Positions 43,328 to 51,335 of a stretch of DNA of 64,000 bases are shown in pieces (position 1 is the stretch's first letter; the number at the start of each line of letters is the position of its first letter). The stretch lies in NCBI RefSeq assembly GCF_002005105.1, contig NZ_MSCV01000004.1, forward strand, positions 124,001 to 188,000, written 5' to 3'. The position numbers and the translations under genes are program-made. The notes under the pieces were generated by a model, which saw nothing but the letters and a program-made list of their open reading frames with translations, did no database searches and was not told the origin of the DNA. This DNA is from Methylocaldum sp. 14B (GTDB lineage: Bacteria > Pseudomonadota > Gammaproteobacteria > Methylococcales > Methylococcaceae).

Positions 43328-44671
43328 TCAATCCAAAAGCTCGTTCAGCCGCCGTTCGAGAAACCGCCGCTCCGGTTCCTGCCGTGTCAGGCTAAGCGCC
43401 CGCTCGTAAGCGGCGCGGGCTTCCGCCGTTCGTTCCAGCCGGCGGCACAGGTCGGCGCGAGCCGCATGCGCCAGGTGGTAGTCCTCTAAATCGCCTCGGG
43501 CGAGAATGCCGTCCACGAGCGTGAGGCCTGCCTCGGGCCCGTCGTACATCGCCACCGCCACGGCGCGGTTCAGTTCCACCACCGGCGACGGCTCGATTCG
43601 CAACAGCACGTTATATAGCCCGACGATCTGCGCCCAGTCGGTCTCGCCGGCGCTCGGCGCTTCGGCATGCACGGCCGCGATCGCCGCCTGCAGCGTGTAC
43701 GGGCCGAACCGTCGCGACGACAGCGCCCGTTCCACCAGCGCCAGCCCTTGCGCAATCTGGTCCCGGTTCCAAAGCGCGCGGTCCTGCTCGTCCAGCAGTA
43801 TCAGTTCGCCGCCGGGCGAGGTGCGCGCGGCACGGCGCGATTCGTGCAGCAGCATCAGCGCCAGGAGCCCCTGCGCTTCGGGTTCGGGCAGCAGTTCGAT
43901 CAGCAACCGCCCGAGACGGATCGCTTCCTCCGAGAGATCGTGTCTTGTCAGCGAGCCGCCCAGCGAGGCGGAGTAGCCCTCGTTGAACACCAGATAAACA
44001 ACACGCAGCACGGCGTCCAAGCGCTCCGGCAGATCTTCGCGTGTCGGCACCTGATAGGGAATGCGGGCGTCGCGGATTTTCGCCTTGGCGCGCACGATAC
44101 GTTGAGCCAGTGTGGACGGGGCGGTGAGGAAAGCGCGAGCAATTTCTTCGGTGGTGAGGCCGCACACCTCGCGCAGCGTGAGCGCGACCTGCGCGTCCGG
44201 CGACAAGGCAGGATGGCAGCAGGTGAAAATCAGCCGCAGCCGGTCGTCTTCGACGCTCTCGTCGTCCCATGCCGCCGGATCGCCGAGCCCGTCCGCTACC
44301 CGTTCGGCGAGCGCCATCAGCGATGCCCCGCCGTTCCCGATATCCGCGGGGTCCCGTCCCTCCGAATCATCGGTGCCGAGCCGTTCGGCGGCATCCGGCG
44401 GCAAGTCGACGAACCGTGCACGCCGGCGCAGGTTGTCGATGGCCTTGAAGCGGCCGGTGGATACCAGCCAAGCCCGCGGATTGGCTGGCATGCCTTCCTG
44501 CGGCCATTGCTCCAGCGCCGCCCGAAAGGCATCGTGCAGCGCTTCTTCGGCGAGATCGAAGTCGCCGAGCAAACGCACCAGGGTAGCGAACACGCGGCGC
44601 GAATCGGAACGGTAGATGGCGTCTACCGTCACGCGCACCCGTTCAGCAGCGTTCTCGTTTGACGACGACAT
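43328..44671 (-). CDS. ECF sigma factor, ECF42 group (SigJ-like with C-terminal extension)
   Basis: A 447-aa extracytoplasmic-function sigma factor. Sigma-2: SRRVFATLVRLLGDFDLAEEALHDAFRAALEQWPQEGMPANPRAWLVSTGRFKAIDNLRRRARF (DFDLAEEALHDAF is diagnostic). Sigma-4: LPLIFTCCHPALSPDAQVALTLREVCGLTTEEIARAFL. A roughly 200-aa C-terminal extension with TPR-like helices (AHAARADLCRRLERTAEARAAYERAL) defines ECF42, a group typically encoded beside YciI/DGPF genes, as here. No anti-sigma gene is present, consistent with the group. It ends a run of minus-strand genes and is 8 nt after the VOC gene. Confidence 0.88.
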   Translation of the reverse strand: MSSSNENAAERVRVTVDAIYRSDSRRVFATLVRLLGDFDLAEEALHDAFRAALEQWPQEGMPANPRAWLVSTGRFKAIDNLRRRARFVDLPPDAAERLGTDDSEGRDPADIGNGGASLMALAERVADGLGDPAAWDDESVEDDRLRLIFTCCHPALSPDAQVALTLREVCGLTTEEIARAFLTAPSTLAQRIVRAKAKIRDARIPYQVPTREDLPERLDAVLRVVYLVFNEGYSASLGGSLTRHDLSEEAIRLGRLLIELLPEPEAQGLLALMLLHESRRAARTSPGGELILLDEQDRALWNRDQIAQGLALVERALSSRRFGPYTLQAAIAAVHAEAPSAGETDWAQIVGLYNVLLRIEPSPVVELNRAVAVAMYDGPEAGLTLVDGILARGDLEDYHLAHAARADLCRRLERTAEARAAYERALSLTRQEPERRFLERRLNELLD

Positions 44672-44679
44672 CTGTCGCT

Positions 44680-45150
44680 CTAGGCGTCGCTTTGCTTGAA
44701 CATTGCCTCGGCACGCCTATTGATTTCCTCTGGGGTAAGCTCTTCCTTGCGGGTCGCGAGAAACCAGACGTGCCCGAAAGGATCTTCCAGCGTGCCGGTG
44801 CGGTCGCCGTAAAATTGGTCTTGCACCGGCCTGACGGCTTTCGCTCCGGCGTCGACGGCGCGGGCGAACAGAGTATCCACGTCTTCCACGTACACATGAA
44901 GACCGACCGACGAGCCGCCCAGCGCTTGCGGGCTGCGTAACGGACTCGCTTCGCACGAATCGGCCAGCATGACGGTCGAGTCGCCGATTCTGATCTCGGC
45001 GTGTCCGATTTCGCCGCCGGGCGCCACCAGACGAAAAAGCTCCACAGCGCCGAATGCCCGTTTGTAAAATTCGATGGCCTCGGCCGCACCCTTGATGCCC
45101 AGGTACGGTGTCACGCTGTGGTATCCGTCGGGGATCGCTTTAACCGTCAT
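44680..45150 (-). CDS. VOC/PhnB-like glyoxalase-fold protein
   Basis: A 156-aa VOC-superfamily protein: DGYHSVTPYLGIKGAAEAIEFYKRAFGAVELFRL, GEIGHAEIRIGDSTVMLADS, VGLHVYVEDVDTLFARAVDAGAKAVRPVQDQFYGDRTGTLEDPFGHVWFLATRKEEL. The metal-ligand pattern (H in HAEI, E in TLEDPFGH) is similar to PhnB/bleomycin-resistance-like proteins. Function unknown; often co-regulated with ECF41/42 sigma factors. ATG 45150 follows AAGGAG closely. It lies immediately upstream of the sigma gene. Confidence 0.87.
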   Translation of the reverse strand: MTVKAIPDGYHSVTPYLGIKGAAEAIEFYKRAFGAVELFRLVAPGGEIGHAEIRIGDSTVMLADSCEASPLRSPQALGGSSVGLHVYVEDVDTLFARAVDAGAKAVRPVQDQFYGDRTGTLEDPFGHVWFLATRKEELTPEEINRRAEAMFKQSDA

Positions 45151-45297
45151 CTCCTTGCTCCTTCCAAGTAAAAGATCACTCACGACATGGGCGACCCAGC
45201 GCTCCGTGCGAACCGCTGGCATCGGTTTCCAAGCGCCTGTTATATCGCTTGATGGATATCTCGCGCCTAGAAAGTGGCGAGCCGACGCCGGGCGAAC

Positions 45298-45933
45298 TCA
45301 ATCCGCCGGCGCCGTCTCAGGCTTGGGACGCGTAACGGCAGCCGTTTCCGTCAAGGTGAGCGTATGTTGTCGTACGTCGGCGGGCCACTTCGCGACAGCC
45401 TGATGTAATCGGTCTTGATCGCCGGCAAACAAGGCCCGTATGGCTTCTTCGAAGCCGGGCTCGTTTCCGGCCATCGCATTCATGAATCGATACGCGGCTT
45501 CTCGCGCCTGACGGACTTGATCGTCCTGTCTGTTCGCGCGCATGGCCTGTTCGACGAGCTTTCGCAACGCCACGGAGGCGCCTCCGGGCTGGGAGGTCAG
45601 CCACTCCCAATGCCTGGGCAGCAAGGTGACTTCGCGGGCCGTGACACCGAGCTTCGGTCGTCCGGCGGTTCGCGGTGCGCTCGCCGAGGTGTCCGCGACC
45701 GGCTCGGTCTGGTTGCCCTGCGCGTGCGACAGCCGATCGAGAACCGCGGACACGGAGCCGCGGAGGTCCAGCTCTACGGGCGCGCTGGTGACGGCGTCGA
45801 AGATCAAGACGATGTCTTGGCTATCCGTATCGACGAAAGACTTCACCTTCGCGGCCACGTCACGGGGCGGACCCAGCGCGATGCGTTTGGCTCCTGCAAA
45901 CGCGATCCATGTCGGTTGTGGATTAGTGTTCAT
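45298..45933 (-). CDS. DUF2239 family protein
   Basis: A 211-aa soluble protein. Its N terminus TWIAFAGAKRIALGPPRDVAAKVK and the later GRPKLGVTAREVTLLPRHWEWLTSQPGGASVALRKLVEQA match DUF2239. The latter resembles a ribbon-helix/HTH segment, and the C terminus YRFMNAMAGNEPGFEEAIRALFAGD is helical. Function unknown. GAGG lies before ATG 45933. It is preceded by a recognisable promoter with tandem TTTTACCCG repeats. Confidence 0.82.
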   Translation of the reverse strand: MNTNPQPTWIAFAGAKRIALGPPRDVAAKVKSFVDTDSQDIVLIFDAVTSAPVELDLRGSVSAVLDRLSHAQGNQTEPVADTSASAPRTAGRPKLGVTAREVTLLPRHWEWLTSQPGGASVALRKLVEQAMRANRQDDQVRQAREAAYRFMNAMAGNEPGFEEAIRALFAGDQDRLHQAVAKWPADVRQHTLTLTETAAVTRPKPETAPAD

Positions 45934-45960
45934 AAGGCGACCTCGTTTGAAAATAACGAA

Positions 45961-46008
45961 GTCAATTTTATCCGGGTAAAAACTAATGTCAATATTACAC
46001 GGGTAAAA
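45961..46008 (-). promoter_or_regulatory. Promoter with 21-bp direct repeats upstream of the DUF2239 gene
   Basis: Two direct repeats, GTCAAT..TAT.CGGGTAAAA type (45961-45981 and 45988-46008), read on the minus strand as TTTTACCCG-N6-ATTGAC. They overlap a minus-strand promoter with TTGACA (45987-45992), a 16-nt spacer and TAAAAT (45965-45970), so a regulator bound there would block it. Confidence 0.6.
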
Positions 46009-46086
46009 GTCGTGCTTACGGGTGTTCGCCTTGGACCGCCCGACAATCCAAGCTCGGTTGCCGGTCTGGTACAGGGGCGGCTTTGT

Positions 46087-46380
46087 TCACGACGCGTGAT
46101 CTTCGCAAGTCGTCCATCGTTCCCGGGGGCGGGCGAGGAGCGGGGTGAACTGGCGGATCATCTCGGAGTCCTTGTATTTTTCCCGGACGGCGTCCGCATC
46201 CGCCCGATTTCGCCAGTTGGCGAGAGCGATGATATGTCCCGGATCATCCTGATCGATGAAAATCTGATGCGAGATGTAACCGTCGAAGCTTCGCATGTCC
46301 GACCACACTTGGCGCGTCAGCCGGAGCCCTTCTCGTTCCGTACCGGGTTTCAGCCAAGTATCCCAAATGACCGTGATCAT
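46087..46380 (-). CDS. Antibiotic-biosynthesis-monooxygenase-fold protein
   Basis: A 97-aa dimeric alpha/beta-barrel type protein: MITVIWDTWLKPGTEREGLRLTRQVWSDMRSFDGYISHQIFIDQDDPGHIIALANWRNRADADAVREKYKDSEMIRQFTPLLAR. The pattern matches the ABM/DUF1330 family of small haem- or quinone-handling or signal proteins. Function unknown. ATG 46380 chosen at the family start. It is part of the minus-strand stress cluster. Confidence 0.75.
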   Translation of the reverse strand: MITVIWDTWLKPGTEREGLRLTRQVWSDMRSFDGYISHQIFIDQDDPGHIIALANWRNRADADAVREKYKDSEMIRQFTPLLARPRERWTTCEDHAS

Positions 46381-46467
46381 CCTCTGATGTTGTCTATACA
46401 ACGAAACTCGCACACCGCGCATCGACGTTAGGGGCGTGGTACCGGCGCCGAACTTGGCGGGAGTCCG

Positions 46468-46869
46468 TCACGCCGTACCGTCTCCTGTGGTCAGCCCGAC
46501 AAAGCCAAGCGCGCTCAGCGTCTTGGAATCCTCCGCGATGGGCCGTATCTCGACGCATCCGATCTTGGCCGCGGGAATCCTCGAGGCGACCTCGATCGCC
46601 TCATCAATATCCTTGGCTTCGATGACGTAGTAACCGCCGAGCTGCTCCTTGGTTTCCGCGTAGGGTCCATCGGTCGCCGAGACTTTGCCGTTCCGCACCC
46701 GGATCGTGGTCGCGGCAGCGGGCGGAAGCAGCCGATTGCACCCGACGAAGTGGCCGCTTTTCCGGATACCGTCGGTAAACTCGCGGTACTCTTCCAGGTG
46801 CTTCTCCGCATCGGCTTCGGGCATTTGCTCCATCACCGTTTCGGCACAAATCAAACACAGGTACTTCAT
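46468..46869 (-). CDS. YciI/DGPF family protein (paralogue 1)
   Basis: A 133-aa YciI-like protein with a MMKYLCLICAE strand and KVSATDGPYAETKEQLGGYYVIEAKDIDEAIEVASRIPAAKIGCVEIRPI. The DGP(F/Y)AETKEQ motif is the signature of the ECF42-linked subgroup. Enzyme activity is unknown; YciI-fold proteins bind small molecules and may be dehydratase- or isomerase-like. One of four copies between here and 51680. Confidence 0.9.
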   Translation of the reverse strand: MKYLCLICAETVMEQMPEADAEKHLEEYREFTDGIRKSGHFVGCNRLLPPAAATTIRVRNGKVSATDGPYAETKEQLGGYYVIEAKDIDEAIEVASRIPAAKIGCVEIRPIAEDSKTLSALGFVGLTTGDGTA

Positions 46870-46939
46870 CACGTTTTCCTATTCAAGACTTACTCCGCCG
46901 CGTCGACGAGCCGACCGGGACGGCGGCTCTGCGCAACAT

Positions 46940-47467
46940 TTACTTTTCCGCGATGGCTTTCAAGCTGGCGAGGCCGGCCTCGAAGTCCTTGCCGATCATC
47001 TTGTCCATGCTGATGAAGAGTCCTATGAGTTTTGAAATGTAAGGGCTGGGGCCTTGCATGGACCAGGTGGTCCGGGTGACGTCGCCCTGCGGTTCTAGCG
47101 TGAACTCGACGATGTTGTGGGCTTCGAAAGGCTTGATGAAGTCGAGTTTCATGGTGATCTTGGAGGGGGGAAACGACTCCGTGATCTCGAGGCGTCCCTG
47201 GCCGATATCCGTGTTGCCGTCCCATTCGTACGCCGCGCCCTTGCCGTCGGCCGCGCCGGTATAAGTCCGTTTCATCGCCGGGTCCTTTTTTTCGAACGGC
47301 GACCACTCGTTCATCTTGCGCAAGTTATTAATAAGCATGAAGATTTTTTCCGGCGGCGCGTTGATGCTGGTCGAGCGCTGGACGCGGAAAGTGTTGGGTC
47401 TGGTCGCGGCATAGATGAGGACCGCGGCGATCAGAAGGGTAGCTACGACGGCAATGTTCTTGAACAT
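46940..47467 (-). CDS. Membrane-anchored SRPBCC-family protein
   Basis: A 175-aa protein with an N-terminal membrane anchor (FKNIAVVATLLIAAVLIYAA) followed by a START/Bet v1-like lipid-cavity domain: FRVQRSTSINAPPEKIFMLINNLRKMNEWSPFEK and EWDGNTDIGQGRLEITESFPPSKITMKLDFIKPFEAHNIVEFTLEP. The ligand is unknown. Anchored SRPBCC proteins of this type are common in ECF41/42 gene neighbourhoods. It lies between two YciI paralogues. Confidence 0.85.
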   Translation of the reverse strand: MFKNIAVVATLLIAAVLIYAATRPNTFRVQRSTSINAPPEKIFMLINNLRKMNEWSPFEKKDPAMKRTYTGAADGKGAAYEWDGNTDIGQGRLEITESFPPSKITMKLDFIKPFEAHNIVEFTLEPQGDVTRTTWSMQGPSPYISKLIGLFISMDKMIGKDFEAGLASLKAIAEK

Positions 47468-47535
47468 AGATTTTTCCAGTGCGGTGTCGGACGCAAGAAG
47501 GGACTGTCAGGGACCCGGCGGGAGACGATACGCGG

Positions 47536-47952
47536 CTAGTTCTCCGTACCGATCCCGAGTTTGCGACAGCGTTCGATCGCCTCACCCGGTTCGAAGTCGT
47601 CCAGCTCGAACAACTGGCGGACCTCAATCTCGCCTTCCCTGCCGTCACCGGCTGGATTAGGGAAGCGCTTGGTCCATTCAAACGCCTCTTCCTTGGATTT
47701 CACCCGGATAATGGTGTAGCCGGCGATCAACTCCTTGGTTTCGGCAAAGGGTCCGTCCACCACCGAACGCTTCTCGCCGGAGTACTCGATGCGCCAACCC
47801 TTCGCGCTCGGCTGGAGCCCGGAGCCATCGATCAGTGTGCCGGCTTTTGCCAGTTCCTCGTGGTATGCCGCCATCTCGGCAATGAGGTCCTCGGTCGGCA
47901 TGACGCCCGCCTCGGAGTCTTTGGTGGCTTTGACGATGATCATGAATCGCAT
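47536..47952 (-). CDS. YciI/DGPF family protein (paralogue 2)
   Basis: A 138-aa protein: MRFMIIVKATKDSEAGVMPTEDLIAEMAAYHEELAKAGTLIDG, then KRSVVDGPFAETKELIAGYTIIRVKSKEEAFEWTKRFPNPAGDGREGEIEVRQLFELDDF. It is the longer-tailed DGPF subtype and clearly diverged from the other three copies. A strong 16-bp hairpin (47981-48027) precedes it. Confidence 0.9.
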   Translation of the reverse strand: MRFMIIVKATKDSEAGVMPTEDLIAEMAAYHEELAKAGTLIDGSGLQPSAKGWRIEYSGEKRSVVDGPFAETKELIAGYTIIRVKSKEEAFEWTKRFPNPAGDGREGEIEVRQLFELDDFEPGEAIERCRKLGIGTEN

Positions 47953-47980
47953 GGGCGTTTGTCCTGTTCAGTTTCGATTA

Positions 47981-48027
47981 AGGAGCTCGGCTTCCGGACG
48001 GCCTGGACCGGCGGAAGCCGAGCTCCT
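47981..48027 (-). other. 16-bp inverted repeat between VOC and YciI genes
   Basis: AGGAGCTCGGCTTCCG (47981-47996) and CGGAAGCCGAGCTCCT (48012-48027), a perfect 16-bp stem with a 15-nt loop. It begins 10 nt after the VOC stop on the transcribed strand and ends 28 nt before the YciI start. There is no T-run, so it may attenuate, stabilise or be a processing site within a polycistronic message. Confidence 0.7.
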
Positions 48028-48036
48028 GGGTTGGCT

Positions 48037-48453
48037 CTATTCCGCACTCTCTACGATGATCATCCACGCCACGCCGAAGCGGTCGATGACCATGCCGAAG
48101 CACGGCGAAAAGAAGGTTTTGCCCAACGGCATCTGCACCTGTCCGCCTTCGGCCAGCGCGGCGAACAGGCGATCGGCCTCCGCTTCGTTCGGCGCCGAGA
48201 GCGATAGCGAAATGCCCTGGAAGTTCGGCTGCCCCTGGCAGAAACCGTCGGAAGCATGCACCGTACTCTCGCCGATACGGAAGCTCGAATGCATGACTTT
48301 TTCCTCGGCTCCGGGCGGGAGCGGGCACTGATGGGGCTCAGGGCTTTCCTTGAAACGCATCAGCATCATTACTTCGGCGCCGAGCGCGCGGCGGTAGAAA
48401 TCGAGCGCCTCCTCGCAGCGGCCTTCGAAGAACAAATAGGGTTGGATATGCAT
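48037..48453 (-). CDS. VOC/PhnB-like protein (paralogue)
   Basis: A 138-aa VOC protein: MHIQPYLFFEGRCEEALDFYRRALGAEVMMLMRFKESPEP, EEKVMHSSFRIGESTVHASDGFCQGQPNFQGISLSL, DRLFAALAEGGQVQMPLGKTFFSPCFGMVIDRFGVAWMIIVE. It matches the PhnB/YjdN type, a frequent ECF42 companion. AAGGAG sits 6 nt before ATG 48453. Confidence 0.88.
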   Translation of the reverse strand: MHIQPYLFFEGRCEEALDFYRRALGAEVMMLMRFKESPEPHQCPLPPGAEEKVMHSSFRIGESTVHASDGFCQGQPNFQGISLSLSAPNEAEADRLFAALAEGGQVQMPLGKTFFSPCFGMVIDRFGVAWMIIVESAE

Positions 48454-48488
48454 GGTATCTCCTTTTCTCGGTTGAGGTATTAAGACGC

Positions 48489-48947
48489 CTACGGGGTCAG
48501 CTTCGCCAGTTGTGCCTGAAGGCGGTCGAAATTCTGTTCGTTCGCTTCGACGCACACCGCCCGGACCTTGTCGCATTCCGCGGCGCTTTCGAAGAGCATC
48601 CGCCATTCGAGCCGGGTTCCTCCGGCCTCCTCCGTGAAGGTGACCGTCATCTGAAATCGCGGACCTGACACATGCTGGAACACAATGCGCTCGGGCTCGA
48701 CGACCTCGAGAAAGACGCTCTCGTTCGGATAATCGACCCCGTCGGGACCGTGCATGACAAAACGCCAGACGCCGCCCGGCCGCAGGTCGAATTCGTGAAA
48801 AGTGTTGGTAAAACCCTTCGGCCCCCACCACGCGGCCAATTGGGCGGGATCGCGCCACGCCTTCAACAAGCGCTCGCGCGGTACATCGAACACTCGCGAG
48901 CTGACAATTTCACGGTCGGCAGCGCTTGTCGGGGTGGAATCGGTCAT
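48489..48947 (-). CDS. AHSA1/SRPBCC (activator-of-Hsp90-like) domain protein
   Basis: A 152-aa START-fold protein: REIVSSRVFDVPRERLLKAWRDPAQLAAWWGPKGFTNTFHEFDLRPGGVWRFVMHGPDGVDYPNESVFLEVVEPERIVFQHVSGPRFQMTVTFTEEAGGTRLEWRMLF. The WWGPKGFTN and DLRPGG motifs are characteristic of bacterial AHSA1 proteins. Ligand unknown. ATG 48947 set at MTDSTP. Confidence 0.88.
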   Translation of the reverse strand: MTDSTPTSAADREIVSSRVFDVPRERLLKAWRDPAQLAAWWGPKGFTNTFHEFDLRPGGVWRFVMHGPDGVDYPNESVFLEVVEPERIVFQHVSGPRFQMTVTFTEEAGGTRLEWRMLFESAAECDKVRAVCVEANEQNFDRLQAQLAKLTP

Positions 48948-49032
48948 ATGGATTTTTTCTCCTCTTATCGATTGATGAAAAAAACAGTCGTCATCCAAGA
49001 TCGAACGGGGCGGCTGTCGTCATGGGATCGGG

Positions 49033-49479
49033 CTAAAGGTCGAGCGTGAATACGGCTTTGCCGGTAGGCGGATCGAAGGGGAGGGAGCAATGCTCGTGCA
49101 CGATCCGCCAGCTGCCCTTTTTCCGCTCATAGCCGGCCGTGAGCCGCATCCAGGTTTGCATTGCCGGATGGTCCGTTTCTTCCCCGGTGAAGCGGAACAG
49201 CCAGTGGGCGAGCGCCAGGTCTCCGCTTACGAAGATGTCGAGGTCCCGCGTTTCCATGGCGAAAGAGTCCGGGAAGCACGGCAAGCACTCTTCCCAAATA
49301 CGGCGGTAGTCCTCTGCGCCTTTGGTTTGGAACGGCGGTTTGCAATCGTAGAAAACGACATCAGGCGCGTAGCGGGACATGATTCGGCCCACGTCCTTGG
49401 CGCAGACGGCATCCATCTGATCGGCGATGAGTTGTCTAATCTGGGCTTCGTCGTAGGCTTGGATGGTTTCGGTTGCCAT
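49033..49479 (-). CDS. SnoaL-like/NTF2-fold protein (paralogue 1)
   Basis: A 148-aa NTF2-fold protein: DEAQIRQLIADQMDAVCAKDVGRIMSRYAPDVVFYDCKPPFQTKGAEDYRRIWEECLPCFPDSFAMETRDLDIFVSGDLALAHWLFRFTGEETDHPAMQTWMRLTAGYERKKGSWRIVHEHCSLPFD. Similar proteins (SgcJ/EcaC, YybH) have roles as isomerases or small ligand binders. A close paralogue lies at 49679. Confidence 0.88.
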   Translation of the reverse strand: MATETIQAYDEAQIRQLIADQMDAVCAKDVGRIMSRYAPDVVFYDCKPPFQTKGAEDYRRIWEECLPCFPDSFAMETRDLDIFVSGDLALAHWLFRFTGEETDHPAMQTWMRLTAGYERKKGSWRIVHEHCSLPFDPPTGKAVFTLDL

Positions 49480-49537
49480 GGTGGTGGATCCTTATCGGTT
49501 GGTTTTCGGCGAACAGATGGAAAACGCCCAACTGCCG

Positions 49538-49671
49538 CTAGGTGGTCGAATGAAGAACCTCGAAATCGACATCACCGAAGTCCTCTCCCTCGGCATGCCA
49601 GTCCAGCACCCGTTAGGCCCGGCCATGGAGCGGTCCAGGGACGTTACCGTCGACCGGAGCAGTTTTCTCAT
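49538..49671 (-). pseudogene. Degraded N-terminal remnant of a dihydrofolate-reductase-like (RibD-C) gene
   Basis: On the minus strand ATG 49671 reads MRKLLRSTVTSLDRSMAGPNG, then only a one-base frameshift gives VLDWHAEGEDFGDVDFEVLHST before a stop. The pattern MRK-L-x-S-x-x-SLD-x-x-MAGPNG-x-LDWH is the start of DHFR-family proteins of this type. The G-run at the shift (GGG) suggests a lost base. Only about 45 codons remain. By eye only. Confidence 0.45.
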
Positions 49672-49678
49672 GGCTGTG

Positions 49679-50113
49679 TTACGGCGTGAGGTCGAGCAAG
49701 GCGCGGCCGCTCTCGATATCGAAGGGCGCCGAAAAATGCTCGTGCACGATCTTCCATTGTCCGTTCAGCCTGCGGTAGCAGGCGGTCATGCGCATCCATC
49801 CGGCTTTTTCCTCGCCGTTGTCTCCGGCTCCCCCGCACCGGATGAGGGCGTGGCAGAAGGCCGCGTCATCGCCTGCCGAGATTTCCGGGTCGTGAATCTC
49901 GAAAACCATCGGGCCGGGACACAGGGCAAGGCAGGCTTCCCAGTGCTTTCGGTACGCGTCCACGCCCCTGAATTGCAATTGCGATACGGCATCGAATGCG
50001 AGGATGTCCGGGGCGTAGTGGGAAACGATTGCGTCCATGTTTCCGTCCAGCACGGCTTTCAGCCAGCTGTTCACCAGGTTTCGGATCTCGGTTTCGGTCG
50101 TTTCAGTTTTCAT
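49679..50113 (-). CDS. SnoaL-like/NTF2-fold protein (paralogue 2)
   Basis: A 144-aa protein with IRNLVNSWLKAVLDGNMDAIVSHYAPDILAFDAVSQLQFRGVDAYRKHWEACLALCPGPMVFEIHDPEIS and GWMRMTACYRRLNGQWKIVHEHFSAPFD. The ending VHEHFSAPFDIESGRALLDL closely parallels that of the first copy at 49033, indicating tandem duplication. The remnant at 49538 now separates them. ATG 50113 chosen at the family start. Confidence 0.88.
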   Translation of the reverse strand: MKTETTETEIRNLVNSWLKAVLDGNMDAIVSHYAPDILAFDAVSQLQFRGVDAYRKHWEACLALCPGPMVFEIHDPEISAGDDAAFCHALIRCGGAGDNGEEKAGWMRMTACYRRLNGQWKIVHEHFSAPFDIESGRALLDLTP

Positions 50114-50181
50114 GGCTTTTCTCCCGTAGATGGATGGGTTGAGTCGGGCTTCACCGAAGTGGGGGGTACATGAGCTCCCTT

Positions 50182-50862
50182 TCACCCAGCGTATTTGTCA
50201 TGGTGGCGCCACCATCCATACGGTGGAGTTTGCGGCCATCCGTCCGGAGAGTCTTCCCAATCCTCCTGCCGGCCGAAGGGTGTCAAGTCGAGGTAGCTCC
50301 AATGACTGCCGAGGTACTCGGCGCCACGTCCGGCCGTGAAGTAGGTTTGAAAGATGTTTCCTCCCTCGCGGAGGAAGACGCTCACGCCGAACGTTTCGCC
50401 CTGCTCGGTGGTGACGCCGAAGTCCCGGTTGAAGTCGCTTCCGAAAGAGGAATACCAGGGCACGTCCCAGCCCATGCGTTTCCTGAACGGCTCGATCTTG
50501 GCCAGCGGCGCGCGGGAGACGAGGACCCTCGAGGTGTCGCGGGCGTGAAGATGGGCGGGGTGGCCCATGCTGTCGACCACCCATGAACAGCCGACGCAAC
50601 CCTCGTCCCGATTTGGGTCGAACATGAAATGGTAGACGATGAGCTGGCGGCGGCCCTCGAACAAATCGGGCAGATTCAACTGGCCGTCCGGACCTTCGAA
50701 GACATAAGCCTTGTCGATCTTCACCATCGGCAGCCGGCGGCGTTCGGCATTCAGCGCGTCACGCGCCCGGGTGAGTTCTTTTTCCTTGATGAGCAGTTCC
50801 TCGCGTGCGGCGAGCCACTCGGCCTTGGATACGATTTTCGGTAGATAAATAGGGTGATTCAT
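50182..50862 (-). CDS. DUF899 family (thioredoxin-like) protein
   Basis: A 226-aa protein of the DUF899 group: LPKIVSKAEWLAAREELLIKEKELTRARDALNAERRRLPMVKIDKAYVFEGPDGQLNLPDLFEGRRQLIVYHFMFDPNRDEGCVGCSWVVDSMGHPAHLHARDTSRVLVSRAPL, ending DLTPFGRQEDWEDSPDGWPQ. The DEGCVGCS site is the thioredoxin-like C-x2-C. Activity unknown; a redox role is likely. Part of the YciI block. Confidence 0.92.
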   Translation of the reverse strand: MNHPIYLPKIVSKAEWLAAREELLIKEKELTRARDALNAERRRLPMVKIDKAYVFEGPDGQLNLPDLFEGRRQLIVYHFMFDPNRDEGCVGCSWVVDSMGHPAHLHARDTSRVLVSRAPLAKIEPFRKRMGWDVPWYSSFGSDFNRDFGVTTEQGETFGVSVFLREGGNIFQTYFTAGRGAEYLGSHWSYLDLTPFGRQEDWEDSPDGWPQTPPYGWWRHHDKYAG

Positions 50863-50906
50863 GGTGACCTCTCTCTGCGATCGCATGGTATTCGCGTCGG
50901 GCAGCG

Positions 50907-51287
50907 TCACGGGGCTCCGCCGTAGCGGCTTTCCACGTTCAGCACTGGCTCGATGGGGCGGACCTCGATGCTGCCAAGGCGCGCCGACGGCCACCTCGAT
51001 GCGATCCGGACCGCCTCGTTCAGATCGGCGGCTTCGATCAGAAAGAAACCGCCCAGTTGCTCCTTGGTTTCGGCGAAAGGACCGTCCGTCACCGATAGTC
51101 CGCCGCTCCGAACCCGTACCGTCGCGGCGGTTCGAACGCTCTTGAGGGCGTGAGTGACGATCAGGTGGCCGCTTTCGCGAAGCTCCTCGACATAGGCGAG
51201 CGTCTCGCGCCGCAGGGCATCCCACTCGCTTGCGGACAAAGCGTTAAGTTTTTCTTCCGCTTCGTACGCCAGACACAGATATTTCAT
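50907..51287 (-). CDS. YciI/DGPF family protein (paralogue 3)
   Basis: A 126-aa protein: MKYLCLAYEAEEKLNALSASEWDALRRETLAYVEELRESGHLIVTHALKSVRTAATVRVRSGGLSVTDGPFAETKEQLGGFFLIEAADLNEAVRIASRWPSARLGSIEVRPIEPV. The motif VTDGPFAETKEQL is complete. It is the near twin of the next copy (51336), again a tandem duplication. Confidence 0.93.
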   Translation of the reverse strand: MKYLCLAYEAEEKLNALSASEWDALRRETLAYVEELRESGHLIVTHALKSVRTAATVRVRSGGLSVTDGPFAETKEQLGGFFLIEAADLNEAVRIASRWPSARLGSIEVRPIEPVLNVESRYGGAP

Positions 51288-51335
51288 GGCTTTCTCTTTT
51301 GTTGAATGTCACGGGCGGGATGGACCGTATTCGTC

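Noticed and set aside
43667-44662. Plus-strand open frame opposite the sigma factor
   Set aside because: Composition is shadow-like and the minus strand gives a complete ECF sigma factor.
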